Positions 14,560 to 23,925 of a DNA stretch of 34,394 nucleotides are shown here, piece after piece. A program made the position numbers and the translations under genes. Source of the stretch: Bacteroidales bacterium (lineage in GTDB: Bacteria; Bacteroidota; Bacteroidia; Bacteroidales; ML635J-15). Each line of letters starts with the position of its first letter. Position 1 is the first letter of the stretch. The DNA is taken from positions 1-34,394 of the forward strand of contig JAGOLH010000032.1 of assembly GCA_017994175.1 (NCBI GenBank), in the 5' to 3' direction. The notes under the pieces are model-generated. The model saw only the letters and a list, made by a program, of their open reading frames with translations, was not told the origin of the DNA and did no database searches.

Positions 14560-17001
14560 ATGGAGATATCGTATTCATGGCTGAAAGATTACATTCAATT
14601 TGAAGAATCGCCTGAGCAACTGGCTGAAATACTTACCAATCTTGGGTTAGAAGTTTCGTCGGTTACAAAATTTCAAAGCATCGAAGGTGGATTGGAAGAC
14701 CTTTTTGTTGGCGAGGTTGTTTCGTGCATACCTCACCCAAATTCCGACCATTTAAGTCTGACCAAAGTTAATATTGGTAGCAGCAATCTGCTTGATATCG
14801 TTTGTGGGGCTCCCAATGTTGCCAAAGGACAAAAAGTTGTGGTTGCAACAGTTGGTGCAACTTTGTATGGAATGGCTGAGCCATTGACTATTAAAAAATC
14901 AAAAATCAGGGGAGAACTTTCGGAAGGAATGATTTGTGCTGAAGATGAAATAGGCATCGGCAAATCACATGCCGGCATTATGGTTCTGCCAGAAGACACT
15001 CCGGTAGGTATGAAAGCTGCAGCCTTATTTGGCATCGAAACCGATTATGTTCTGGAAGTAGATATCACACCCAATCGCATCGACAGCGCATCTCATTTTG
15101 GTGTGGCACGCGATCTTGCAGCCTTCTTCGCTAAAACAAGAGAAGTAGTATGCCGTTTACCCGAGGTACCACAACTCCCTTATCCCTCTACCCCATCGGA
15201 AATTACAGTTCATATCGAGAACATTGAAGCATGTCCGCGATACATGGGTCTATACATTAAAAATGTTAGCATTTCACCATCGCCGCAATGGTTGCAAAAC
15301 CGCTTGAAAGCCATTGGGCTAAAGCCAATAAATAACGTAGTGGATATCAGCAATTATGTAATGTTTGAAACGGGGCAGCCCTTACACATGTTTGATGCTG
15401 AAAAAATAAGCGGAGGAAAAGTTATCATTAAAACATTACCTGAAAATACGAACTTTGTAACACTCGATGGCATTGAAAGGAAGCTTTCGTGCAATGACCT
15501 GATGATATGCAACAGCTCGGAAGGCATGTGCATCGCAGGAGTTTTCGGGGGAATGGATGCCGGGATTTCTGATACAACAAAGAATGTTTTTATTGAGAGT
15601 GCATACTTTAACCCTTCATGGGTGCGCAGAACAGCAAAGCGTCATGCAATCAGCACAGACTCTTCGTTCCGGTTTGAGCGGGGAGCTGACCCAAATATGG
15701 CACCATATGCCCTTAAAAGAGCTGCGGACCTGGTTGTTCAACTTGCGGGAGGTAAAATCGCATCCGATATTATTGATCAATACCCACAACCTATAACACC
15801 GGTCACGGTGAATTGCCTTTACAAGCACTTTGAAAGATTGTGTGGTGTTGAGCTTACAAAAGAGCTTATTCACAGTATTCTGAAGAGCCTTGAAATAGAA
15901 ATTACTTCTGTTAACGAAAGCGGATTTTCAGCAATTGTACCGACATATAGGGTTGACGTTACCCGTGAAGCTGATATAATTGAGGACTTTTTAAGGGTAT
16001 ATGGCTATAACAATGTTACACTTCCTTCAAAAATGGTGTCGTCGCTGACGTTTACACAAAAACCGGACAGAACCGCCATTGAAGCAAATATTGCTGAAAT
16101 GCTTACTGGAAGGGGCTTCTCCGAAATCATGTGTACCAGCTTCACAAGAAAGCGATATTTTGAGCTTTTCCCGGATAAAAAACCTGTGGTCGAAATACAT
16201 AATGCGTTAAGTAACGAGTTAAATTGCATGCGTCCGACGCTTTTATTCGGTGGACTCGAAAGCATTGCAAGAAATATTAGTTTTCAGCAAAACGATATTC
16301 TTATTTATGAGTTGGGGCGCCGCTATACCTTCAATCCTGATAAAGACCCTGTTCCAGGCAAAGGATATTGCGAAACGAACACCATAGCAATTTGGATGAC
16401 CGGGAACTTATTTAATGGCGGTTGGAATACTTCTGCAATAAAAACCGATTTTTTCACAGTAAAAGCCGTTACCAATATGGTATTGCAGCGCATCGGGATT
16501 ACACCGGATGATATTACAGCCGATGATTTCACCGATAATAAATTCGAAACAGCATTGCGTTACACCATCAATGGACTTGAGATTGCTGAATTTGGTATCA
16601 TCGACAGGAAAGTGCTGAAAGAAACCGATATAGCTCAGAGTGTGTATTATTCGGAGATGAATACTGACAATGCACTAAAAATCATCAAAAATCGCAGAAC
16701 AAAAGCAGAACCACTGCCCAGATATCCTAAAGTAAAACGCGACCTTGCACTCCTGATTGACGAAGACATAAAGTACAGCTCAATCCGTGACCTGGCATTG
16801 CGGACAGAACGTAAGATATTACGAAAAGTTGAGTTGTTCGATGTATATAAGGGCAAAGGAATTCCTGAAGGTAAAAAATCGTATGCACTTAGTTTCATTT
16901 TACAGGATTCTGAGAAAACTCTTAATGACAAAGAGATTGAAAAGGTAATGCAGAAGCTGATGGCAGCTTTTATAAGGGAATTGCAAGCGCAGGTGCGTTA
17001 A
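14560..17001 (+). CDS. pheT: Phenylalanyl-tRNA synthetase beta subunit
   Basis: An 813-residue PheT. With PheS (not in the window) it forms the tetramer that charges tRNA-Phe. Domains in order: N-terminal start MEISYSWLKDYIQF, an EMAP-II-like tRNA-binding domain (about 40-150, with HPNSDHLSLTKV and GAPNV), B3/B4 editing domain (about 205-370), B5 domain (about 400-470), the catalytic-like core and the C-terminal FDX-ACB domain (about 715-813, starting PRYPKVKRDLALLID). Length is normal for the family. The start ATG at 14560 gives the standard N-terminus; the TTG 24 bases earlier belongs to the promoter. The gene converges on the PhoH gene with 5 bases between stops. The tRNA it serves lies about 7 kb downstream. 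Confidence 0.97.
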   Translation: MEISYSWLKDYIQFEESPEQLAEILTNLGLEVSSVTKFQSIEGGLEDLFVGEVVSCIPHPNSDHLSLTKVNIGSSNLLDIVCGAPNVAKGQKVVVATVGATLYGMAEPLTIKKSKIRGELSEGMICAEDEIGIGKSHAGIMVLPEDTPVGMKAAALFGIETDYVLEVDITPNRIDSASHFGVARDLAAFFAKTREVVCRLPEVPQLPYPSTPSEITVHIENIEACPRYMGLYIKNVSISPSPQWLQNRLKAIGLKPINNVVDISNYVMFETGQPLHMFDAEKISGGKVIIKTLPENTNFVTLDGIERKLSCNDLMICNSSEGMCIAGVFGGMDAGISDTTKNVFIESAYFNPSWVRRTAKRHAISTDSSFRFERGADPNMAPYALKRAADLVVQLAGGKIASDIIDQYPQPITPVTVNCLYKHFERLCGVELTKELIHSILKSLEIEITSVNESGFSAIVPTYRVDVTREADIIEDFLRVYGYNNVTLPSKMVSSLTFTQKPDRTAIEANIAEMLTGRGFSEIMCTSFTRKRYFELFPDKKPVVEIHNALSNELNCMRPTLLFGGLESIARNISFQQNDILIYELGRRYTFNPDKDPVPGKGYCETNTIAIWMTGNLFNGGWNTSAIKTDFFTVKAVTNMVLQRIGITPDDITADDFTDNKFETALRYTINGLEIAEFGIIDRKVLKETDIAQSVYYSEMNTDNALKIIKNRRTKAEPLPRYPKVKRDLALLIDEDIKYSSIRDLALRTERKILRKVELFDVYKGKGIPEGKKSYALSFILQDSEKTLNDKEIEKVMQKLMAAFIRELQAQVR

Positions 17002-17006
17002 ACTGA

Positions 17007-18335
17007 TTATAGTAAATCGCTGGCCAACTCAGCGAGGTAACTCCTTTCACCTTTAATAAGATTGATATGTGCAAAGATGTCCTGACCGCGCATTTTTTCG
17101 GCAAGATACGATAATCCGTTGGAGACAGAGTCGAGATATGGCGAATCGATTTGCTGAATGTCGCCGGTAAATACGATTTTTGTTCCTTCACCTGCACGTG
17201 TAATTATAGTTTTCACCTCATGGGGAGTAAGGTTTTGAGCCTCATCGATGATAAAAAACACCCTTGAAAGACTGCGCCCCCTGATGTAGGCAAGCGGTTC
17301 GATAAGCAATTTTTCGCTTTTCTGCATCTCTTCGATTCTTTTAAAATCAGCACTCTGCTGACTAAATTTATGCTTAATCACCGACAAATTATCGAACAAG
17401 GGCTGCATATATGGGTTAATTTTTTCTTTAGCATCACCAGGGAGGTATCCAATATCCTTATTTGAAAGCGACACAATCGGCCTTGCAAGGAAGATCTGCA
17501 AATAGCTTTTACGCATATGTATTGCAGCCGCCAAGGCCAGAAGCGTTTTACCGGTTCCGGCTTTTCCGGTAAGGGCAACCAATTGAATTTCGGGGCGGAG
17601 CAGGGCATCTATTGCAAATGCCTGCTCAGCATTTCGTGGCTCAATACCATAGGCTGCCGTTTTCACAACCCGGTCAATCACATTTTTAAATGGATCGTAA
17701 TGGGCTAATACACTGTTCGACCCGTTTCGCAAAACAAAATACTGGTGAGCAATGGGGTCAATACCAAAATTAAAATCTTCGAGGGGTATGCCTTCCGGAT
17801 GGTCGTAGAGGCTAGAAATGAGGTTTTTGTCGGCTCCTTCAATAATGGCAACTTGTTTGCGGATGTTATCGAGGTTCGCAACCTTATCGTTCTTATAATC
17901 CTGCGCAGTTAATCCCAGCGACTTTGCCTTCACTCTGAGGTTAATATCTTTGGTAACCAGCACCACCTGACGATCGGTGTTTTTATCTCTGAGGAATTGG
18001 GCTATGGCTAAAATTCTATGATCGGGTATCTGCTCCGGGAATGAGCTAATAAGCTCCTTACCAAAGGGTTTCCCAGTTTCGATAAACAATTTTCCCAATC
18101 CTTCTCCCAATTGAACGCCTCCTTCAAACAATTCCTCCCCGGAGAGCTCATCCAATACACGTGTGAACTCACGGGCGTGAAAATTAATCAGGTCGTTCCC
18201 ACGTTTAAAATGATCTAACTCTTCAAGAACAACAATGGGAATGATAATATCGTTTTCCTGAAATTTAAACAGGCACTCGTGATCATGTAGCAGAACATTT
18301 GTGTCGAGAACAAAAATTTTGGTCGTGTTTTTCAT
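17007..18335 (-). CDS. PIN-PhoH fusion ATPase (PhoH2/YlaK-like)
   Basis: A 442-residue two-domain protein. Residues about 6-150 form a PIN-type nuclease domain, with acidic residues at Asp11 (VLDTNVLLHD), Glu38/Glu39 and Asp130. Residues about 230-440 form a PhoH ATPase: Walker A GKAGTGKT (257-264), Walker B FFIIDEAQNLT (360-370) and FTGDIQQID near 400. PIN-PhoH proteins have been described as RNA-unwinding and RNA-cutting enzymes; a role in RNA turnover is likely but the substrate is not known. Both active sites look complete. The gene converges on pheT and probably has its own promoter in 18336-18534. Confidence 0.92.
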   Translation of the reverse strand: MKNTTKIFVLDTNVLLHDHECLFKFQENDIIIPIVVLEELDHFKRGNDLINFHAREFTRVLDELSGEELFEGGVQLGEGLGKLFIETGKPFGKELISSFPEQIPDHRILAIAQFLRDKNTDRQVVLVTKDINLRVKAKSLGLTAQDYKNDKVANLDNIRKQVAIIEGADKNLISSLYDHPEGIPLEDFNFGIDPIAHQYFVLRNGSNSVLAHYDPFKNVIDRVVKTAAYGIEPRNAEQAFAIDALLRPEIQLVALTGKAGTGKTLLALAAAIHMRKSYLQIFLARPIVSLSNKDIGYLPGDAKEKINPYMQPLFDNLSVIKHKFSQQSADFKRIEEMQKSEKLLIEPLAYIRGRSLSRVFFIIDEAQNLTPHEVKTIITRAGEGTKIVFTGDIQQIDSPYLDSVSNGLSYLAEKMRGQDIFAHINLIKGERSYLAELASDLL

Positions 18336-18410
18336 TATACGTTTAAAAATTGTTGCTTAAAGATACCAATAAAATAAGATATCAGAAAATGTTATCTTTT
18401 AATTTTTATT

Positions 18411-18525
18411 CAGCTGTACATCGAGTACATCGAGTAGTCGAGATGTCGGCTTGATGCTAACTGGATTAAAAAGATTGTTTTCAAATAGTGGGCACCTCGA
18501 CTGCGCTTGGTAACCGCTTCGGTGT
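18411..18525. repeat. Possible REP-like palindromic remnant between phoH and deiminase genes
   Basis: Two perfect 9-base copies of ACATCGAGT (18418-18426, 18427-18435) are followed by AGTCGAGATGT, giving an imperfect hairpin (ACATC 18427-18431 with GATGT 18442-18446). About 45 bases on lies a G+C-rich block (18494-18525) with ends CACC/GGTG and inner GCG/CGC. This block resembles dispersed palindromic repeats I recall from other Bacteroidota genomes, but I cannot verify that here. It may also end transcription of the deiminase gene, whose stop is at 18535. Confidence 0.35.
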
Positions 18526-18534
18526 TAAAATTCA

Positions 18535-20241
18535 TCAGTACACAATGAAACGCTTTGATGTGACGTTTCCTTCGTTTTCCAACACCAGCATATAAACACC
18601 CGGAGCCAGCCTGTCGGTGTTGATTATACTTCGCTGCCATTCGGAGGAGATACTCAATTCACCATAATCCATTGTTTTACCATAAACGTCAACAATCTTA
18701 TATTGCAGCTTTCCATCCATATTACCTTCCACAATAACAGTAAGTCTGTCCCGAACCGGATTTGGATATACAGTGAATTCTGATGACAAAAAGGTTTTGC
18801 TGTAACTGTCTTCTGCTATAACAAAATGATGCGGGTCGGAGCTACCAATAAAAGGATGCGTTGCAGAACGTCCGCTTTCGTCGGAGGCTGAAAGGTAATA
18901 ATCCACCACATCTCCCGGATCAAAGCTGTTCACTGAACAAGTCCAAACATTATCCAATGCTTGCTGCATCGCCAGTTCTACAAAACTTCCATTATTGATT
19001 TTGTAGTGAAGTTTCACTGATTCACTTACTACTTGTTCTCCGGAATAGGGTTGTATTTCGGTAGAAAATGTAAAACTACCCGAATAATCAATTGTATCGT
19101 AGTACGGCATATGGCTGATGTAAAGCATTCCAAAATCGGGAACCTCATGAGTTCTGCAGTGCAATGCATCGGTCGTTTCCCATGGCGAAGATGTTGTATT
19201 GTACATACCAATAACCTCGTAACCCGGCATGGCATTTTCATAAACATCGAGAGCCTCATCATTCCATTCAGATCCAGTTCCGGTAACCAGTGCAACATAA
19301 ACCTTATCGTTCATAATTAAGGAATTGGTATAGGGCTGTCCATTAGGTGAGTATACCCTAAACACCTGATATTTGTTACCATAGGAGGTGGTTTGATTAG
19401 CCCAATAATTGGCTACAGACTCAAAATCATCGTAACGATCGTCGGCTTCGGCAACCTGTGAAATGAGTATTTTATCAACATCAAGGAATTTACCCCAGCA
19501 ATCTACATGCTCAATATATTCACCCAATGGGTCCTGTATCAGATGATAGTGGTCGATGCCTAGATAATCAGAGGCAAGCTGATTTATTTCTGCAGTACTC
19601 AAATTGTCATTTTCCGCTTCAAGGAGTTTTGTACTTGCAGCTACGCCCAGGCCGTCGCACATATAATTGCCCCCTGTATGGGTAAGGTTCATTCCAAAAA
19701 CCGGAAGCTCGAAGTAATCGGCTATTTCAATCGGGAATTGGTCATCGTTCACCCGTTGAGGCCTATTGTATGGGAAATCAACAATTCCTATCTGAAATGA
19801 ATCGCCATAGGCAATAAACCAAGGGCTGTAGTCACGCGACCAATATGAATCGATATTAATGTTAATAATAGTAATGTTCTCCATCTGGCAACCGGCATCA
19901 TCAAGCGAATTCAACACAGAACTATTCGCAGAAGAGTTGGCGACAATTACATACACGGCAACTTGTTGAGATAGGCTTGCTATTAGCTCAAGGGGGATAC
20001 CAAATCCGCCCCAAGAGGGCCGGCTGACTATTACCCCAGAGTTTGTCTCAAATTCAGCAATGCTTCTGACATTACCGACCGGAGGGTCGGTTTCTTCAAA
20101 TGCTTTAGAACCATAAAAAGGCAACAGTTCCTCGTGGCTCAGCATATGGTGGCTACCCTCAAAACTCGATTGTATCGGCTGCTGTGAAAAAAGAAATAAA
20201 GGCATAACAAGCAGCGCAAGCAGAACAGATATTCTTCTCAT
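18535..20241 (-). CDS. T9SS-exported peptidylarginine deiminase (PPAD-like)
   Basis: A 568-residue secreted deiminase, turning arginine into citrulline plus ammonia. A signal peptide covers residues 1-20 (ends LFLFSQ). The catalytic domain (about 45-400) keeps the set known from Porphyromonas PPAD: Asp137 (YWSRDYSPW), His245 and Asp247 (YIEHVDCWG) and Cys362 (DALHCRTHE). An arginine pair lies in YNRPQRVNDD (Arg160, Arg163), where PPAD has Arg152 and Arg154 to hold the substrate's C-terminal carboxylate. An Ig-like domain (about 400-475) and a type A T9SS sorting domain (about 485-568, with VYPNPVRDRL) follow, as in PPAD. The gene starts 10 bases after the C25 protease gene, so the two form an operon. 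An agmatine deiminase is less likely because of the export domains. Confidence 0.92.
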   Translation of the reverse strand: MRRISVLLALLVMPLFLFSQQPIQSSFEGSHHMLSHEELLPFYGSKAFEETDPPVGNVRSIAEFETNSGVIVSRPSWGGFGIPLELIASLSQQVAVYVIVANSSANSSVLNSLDDAGCQMENITIININIDSYWSRDYSPWFIAYGDSFQIGIVDFPYNRPQRVNDDQFPIEIADYFELPVFGMNLTHTGGNYMCDGLGVAASTKLLEAENDNLSTAEINQLASDYLGIDHYHLIQDPLGEYIEHVDCWGKFLDVDKILISQVAEADDRYDDFESVANYWANQTTSYGNKYQVFRVYSPNGQPYTNSLIMNDKVYVALVTGTGSEWNDEALDVYENAMPGYEVIGMYNTTSSPWETTDALHCRTHEVPDFGMLYISHMPYYDTIDYSGSFTFSTEIQPYSGEQVVSESVKLHYKINNGSFVELAMQQALDNVWTCSVNSFDPGDVVDYYLSASDESGRSATHPFIGSSDPHHFVIAEDSYSKTFLSSEFTVYPNPVRDRLTVIVEGNMDGKLQYKIVDVYGKTMDYGELSISSEWQRSIINTDRLAPGVYMLVLENEGNVTSKRFIVY

Positions 20242-20251
20242 CGATAAATAT

Positions 20252-23200
20252 TTAACGGATTACCGACAGGTTCATTGTATGGCTTGTGTTTCCAAAACGG
20301 CTAACAACAATATAAAAACCGGCAGGGAGTTCATTGACCGAAAAATGAAATATCGCGCTCCCCTCGTTAAAATCCATTTCATGCACAATTGTTTTAACAT
20401 ACTGTCCAGTAACCGAATACATCTCAATGCTCATAATTCCATTTTCCGGAAGCAAAGCAGAAATATTTACCATATCAGTTGCCGGGTTTGGGAACATGTT
20501 CATCTTGAATTCTTCGATATCAGAGGTAACATATTGAATAGCCACATTCTGTGAATGAGCCGGGAGTGTAATTAAATCGATCCATGCACAGTCGGACCCA
20601 TTGGTCTGGTAGCTGTCTTTTTCATATGTCCATTTCAGTTCATGGAGACCTGCTGTAACCGGATAGGACTGATTCGACCATGCTACGGTTCCCGCCCACT
20701 GCCCTTTCATTACATCATCGATGTAAAATGCCAGGAAATCCCAGTAATAACCCCACGATGAAGGTTCGCATGACACTTTCTTATAAAAGCTTATGTTATC
20801 GTCGGCAACAACATCAACAACCAGAATCAGGGCAGACTCTCCGCCTGATTCCGGTAAATCGCCTGACTGAAGGCAATTATTACCTTCATATGGGTTGCTT
20901 TCGGTAATGAACCAAGGATGCGAAGCATCGTTTTGCCATGCAAACGAGGTAAGATCGGCGCTTTCCCAGTCTTCAATCTGCAAACCAACCGGAACGGATG
21001 CTGCCAAGGACTTTGAATACGCACCCGCATCGTAAATAAGGTTACAGCCGATCAGGCTACCGCTTTCAGCCTCCTCGTCGATAGTGACACCAATGCTATA
21101 CATTCCATTGCCACCAGCAACCATTGCATCAACCTGCAGCGGTGAACCGGAAGTCTGACAGGGTCCGCTCACACTGTAAGTCAAAGAGCCTTCTAATGCA
21201 TCGGAATGTCCGTTATTCGACAGCCTGAACATGAGTTGTACTGTTTCGCCCGGATCAAGAAGACCATTTCCGTTTCCTGTACCGTCATCGTTAACTCCTA
21301 TAAAATCGATAGCCAGCGAAGGTGCATTCACCCGTAAATTATACGAAGTATTCCAACTGTTTTCATTATCACCTGAAATTAACAAAGTGAATGGAATCAT
21401 TGTTTGGTCGGCAATTCCGTCAGAAAACACAGCAGTAAATGCCCATTCTTCGGTGATTGTTTCCGAAACCGTGATATCACCAATAGTTTGAGTGTTGTCG
21501 GTTACATCAACAAGCGGGCTTTCGGAAGAAGTTGTAACTACAACATTGGAAGCCACCTCAACTCCGACATTGGTAAGCTCAAGTCCCAAATAAATAATTT
21601 CATTATAGTCGATCTGCAAATTATTATTTGCATCGGAATCATCAATCAAAACCTGATCGAGAACTACATATGGGCCGTCGGGGACAATAATTGTTACATC
21701 GCCCTGATATGTTATTCTATTATAGGCTGTAACAGTGACTTTCATTGTACCGGGTGCAGAAAAAGCGGGGATTGTTACCTGTGCACTGCCTGCCGAAACA
21801 TAAGCTGAGCCGAGTAAAACAGTATTTTCTCCATCCAATGTGCTTAATGCAACCAAAGCCCCTTCAACATCACAATTAACTGTGAAGTCAGTTGCACCGA
21901 CTGAGAATACTGGATCATGAGAAACAGCCATCGCTTGAGGAGTTTTAGTGCGAACCATTACCGAAGGGTCACCAAATACCGACCACGTATCGGCCATTGC
22001 TTGCCCCTGCCCTCCTTCTTCAATCATCAGAAACATTCCTGCAAAAGCGATTCCTGCAAATGTTCTTTTAATGTTATGATTATACGATTCTACCAGTACG
22101 TCGTTCATCTCATCCTGTGCTGTCATAGGTTCTGCCCACGACTGATTGATGGTTGAACCCAGGAAGGCAAGAGCACCGGTTGGGTTTCCGTTTTTTGTTG
22201 CCCGTAACCAAGCCTCAGCAAAACATGTCTGACCGGCAAAATCGCCATTTATACAAGCAACGCTAAATATAAACGGGAGCTTGTTTTCATTAAGTAGCTG
22301 ATTTACATTGTTGTTGGTGAATGTAGTGTTTACCCATTGGTCAACATCACCATGTCCGATATAATTTGCCAGTCCAATACCTGAATTGAATGCTGCGGTT
22401 ATCTGTGCATTATTGCCGCCGTCTTGATATACGCTTGTAACAGTATAGCCATAATTCTCAAGATCGGTTTTGATATTATTCATATGAGTAACGTCCGACT
22501 CTCCACCATCATGCCCTTGCCCCTGGCCCTCATTCGATGCTGAACCAAATGCATTTTCGAGCCAGATAGCCGAAGCATCCAAATCCCTTTCGTATTGAAT
22601 GGTGCGTTGTACCTGTGTTTGTATATTGGCTGAAGATTCCCCCGAAAAACGACCAACAAAAAAGTCGGCATATCCATCGCTCCCCAACACGTAAGCATAA
22701 GAATTATCGGAATCGCCGGAGCTTGCTGAAACAGCCGGAATGTGTTGAGAATCGCCAACCAGCAATAGATATGTTATACCGTTGGTATTAAAATAATTCA
22801 GCACAAAAGATTTAATTGCATTAGCGTTAGTACCGGCTTCGGCAACATCAACCAGCTCAACATGAAATCCTTTTTCGGTTTTCCATTGCACATAATCAGC
22901 CATATCAGCTAAGTATGTGTTTTTGCAAAGGATTAGAATATTGCCCGGTGTACCTTCCTCAAGAGAAGTATAACGCAAAGGATTATTTCGATAATTGACA
23001 AAGAAGTCGTTATACAGCTTATCGAAATCACTATCTGTTACAGAAAGCGACTTAGTTCTGAACAACTCATTCACTGCCTGGGCCGAATGGTTATTGACGA
23101 TACGGACACTTACATTTTTGTAAATGCGGAGTACTTTTGTTACCGGATTATACTGAAACGGATACGTCATTACTGTTATCCCCCTGAAATCTCTTAAAAT

Positions 23201-23662
23201 AAAAGGGTCGCTTAATACGGGCAGATCACTTCCCGGGAAAAAAGCATCGTTCTGATAAGCACTACCATAGCTATATGGAACTGTTGCCGGATCAATGCTA
23301 CGTGAAAGGCTACCTTTTGAAGGGGCAATTAACACATTTTCGATATCCTCAAAATCGGAGTAAGTAACATCGGCAGTAAAACTTCCGTTATCAGGCACAA
23401 TTACCGATACCGATAAACAAGGGATATCGGGTGCGGCCGCATGCAGCAATGAAGATGCACCTTCGGCATTAACGATATATTGTATACCATTCGGGGTTTC
23501 AACGCGCGCAAGGTTATACTCACCGGTTTCAATATTCAGAACTATTTCACCTTGAGCAGAGTTCATGACTTGAACTGATGGGTGCTTACTTCTGTTATGG
23601 CTTTGACTAAAGCTTAATGTTGCGATACAACAAATTAAAAGAGTTAAAATTTTGTTTTTCAT
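20252..23662 (-). CDS. Gingipain-like peptidase (family C25), T9SS-exported
   Basis: A 1136-residue secreted cysteine protease close to RgpB. A signal peptide covers 1-20 (ends SFSQ). A pro-domain follows to Arg230; residues 230-231 (LR|YTSLEEG) match the Arg|Tyr boundary at which RgpB matures. The catalytic domain (about 231-565) has His437 (YIGHGD) and Cys470 (SVACINGDF), 33 residues apart exactly as His211/Cys244 in RgpB, plus STINQSW. Asp390 in GGESD matches RgpB Asp163, which sets Arg preference. Next come an Ig-like domain (about 570-660), two further beta domains with Asp/Asn-rich loops, an adhesin-like jelly-roll region (about 905-1040) and a type A sorting domain (about 1053-1136, with MFPNPATD). 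It is first in an operon with the deiminase. Confidence 0.94.
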   Translation of the reverse strand: MKNKILTLLICCIATLSFSQSHNRSKHPSVQVMNSAQGEIVLNIETGEYNLARVETPNGIQYIVNAEGASSLLHAAAPDIPCLSVSVIVPDNGSFTADVTYSDFEDIENVLIAPSKGSLSRSIDPATVPYSYGSAYQNDAFFPGSDLPVLSDPFILRDFRGITVMTYPFQYNPVTKVLRIYKNVSVRIVNNHSAQAVNELFRTKSLSVTDSDFDKLYNDFFVNYRNNPLRYTSLEEGTPGNILILCKNTYLADMADYVQWKTEKGFHVELVDVAEAGTNANAIKSFVLNYFNTNGITYLLLVGDSQHIPAVSASSGDSDNSYAYVLGSDGYADFFVGRFSGESSANIQTQVQRTIQYERDLDASAIWLENAFGSASNEGQGQGHDGGESDVTHMNNIKTDLENYGYTVTSVYQDGGNNAQITAAFNSGIGLANYIGHGDVDQWVNTTFTNNNVNQLLNENKLPFIFSVACINGDFAGQTCFAEAWLRATKNGNPTGALAFLGSTINQSWAEPMTAQDEMNDVLVESYNHNIKRTFAGIAFAGMFLMIEEGGQGQAMADTWSVFGDPSVMVRTKTPQAMAVSHDPVFSVGATDFTVNCDVEGALVALSTLDGENTVLLGSAYVSAGSAQVTIPAFSAPGTMKVTVTAYNRITYQGDVTIIVPDGPYVVLDQVLIDDSDANNNLQIDYNEIIYLGLELTNVGVEVASNVVVTTSSESPLVDVTDNTQTIGDITVSETITEEWAFTAVFSDGIADQTMIPFTLLISGDNENSWNTSYNLRVNAPSLAIDFIGVNDDGTGNGNGLLDPGETVQLMFRLSNNGHSDALEGSLTYSVSGPCQTSGSPLQVDAMVAGGNGMYSIGVTIDEEAESGSLIGCNLIYDAGAYSKSLAASVPVGLQIEDWESADLTSFAWQNDASHPWFITESNPYEGNNCLQSGDLPESGGESALILVVDVVADDNISFYKKVSCEPSSWGYYWDFLAFYIDDVMKGQWAGTVAWSNQSYPVTAGLHELKWTYEKDSYQTNGSDCAWIDLITLPAHSQNVAIQYVTSDIEEFKMNMFPNPATDMVNISALLPENGIMSIEMYSVTGQYVKTIVHEMDFNEGSAIFHFSVNELPAGFYIVVSRFGNTSHTMNLSVIR

Positions 23663-23682
23663 AATGTAAATTTCATAAACAA

Positions 23683-23710
23683 CAAATATATCAAAATAGT
23701 AATAGTCAAT
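23683..23710 (-). promoter_or_regulatory. Bacteroidota-type promoter of the C25-deiminase operon
   Basis: On the minus strand, TATATTTG (23683-23690) matches TAnnTTTG, with TTG (23707-23709) 16 bases upstream. The box ends 20 bases before the protease ATG. Confidence 0.5.
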
Positions 23711-23802
23711 GTATTTCAGAGAAAAATTTTACTATAAAAATCTAATCCACCAGCATTTTTAAGTAACTACATATTCAAGTACGTTTGAATATTTTTCAAT
23801 TG

Positions 23803-23833
23803 TTTGCATAATAAAAAAATTGATTTATATTTG
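23803..23833 (+). promoter_or_regulatory. Promoter of tRNA-Phe
   Basis: TTTG (23803-23806), a 19-base spacer and TATATTTG (23826-23833) give a complete consensus Bacteroidota promoter. The tRNA begins 12 bases after the -7 box. Confidence 0.75.
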
Positions 23834-23845
23834 CACCGCTGTTTT

Positions 23846-23918
23846 GGTATCATAGCTCAGACGGTAGAGCACAGGACTGAAAATCCTGGTGTCCCTGGTT
23901 CGATTCCAGGTGATACCA
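23846..23918 (+). tRNA. tRNA-Phe (GAA)
   Basis: A 73-base tRNA. The acceptor stem pairs GGTATCA (23846-23852) with TGATACC (23911-23917), with discriminator A at 23918. The D arm contains AGCTCAGACGGTAGAGC, the anticodon loop is CTGAAAA (anticodon GAA) on stem CAGGA/TCCTG, and the T arm reads CCTGGTTCGATTCCAGG. CCA is not encoded (CAA follows). It has its own promoter and terminator. Confidence 0.97.
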
Positions 23919-23925
23919 CAAGCGC

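Noticed and set aside
18418-18447. CRISPR or satellite array
   Set aside because: Only two 9-base copies without spacers.
21404-21808. 134-codon plus-strand frame
   Set aside because: Antisense shadow inside the C25 protease gene with no recognisable domain.
23846-23918. tRNA-Phe as an integration site for a mobile island carrying the protease genes
   Set aside because: No second copy of the tRNA 3' end and no integrase is seen in the window.
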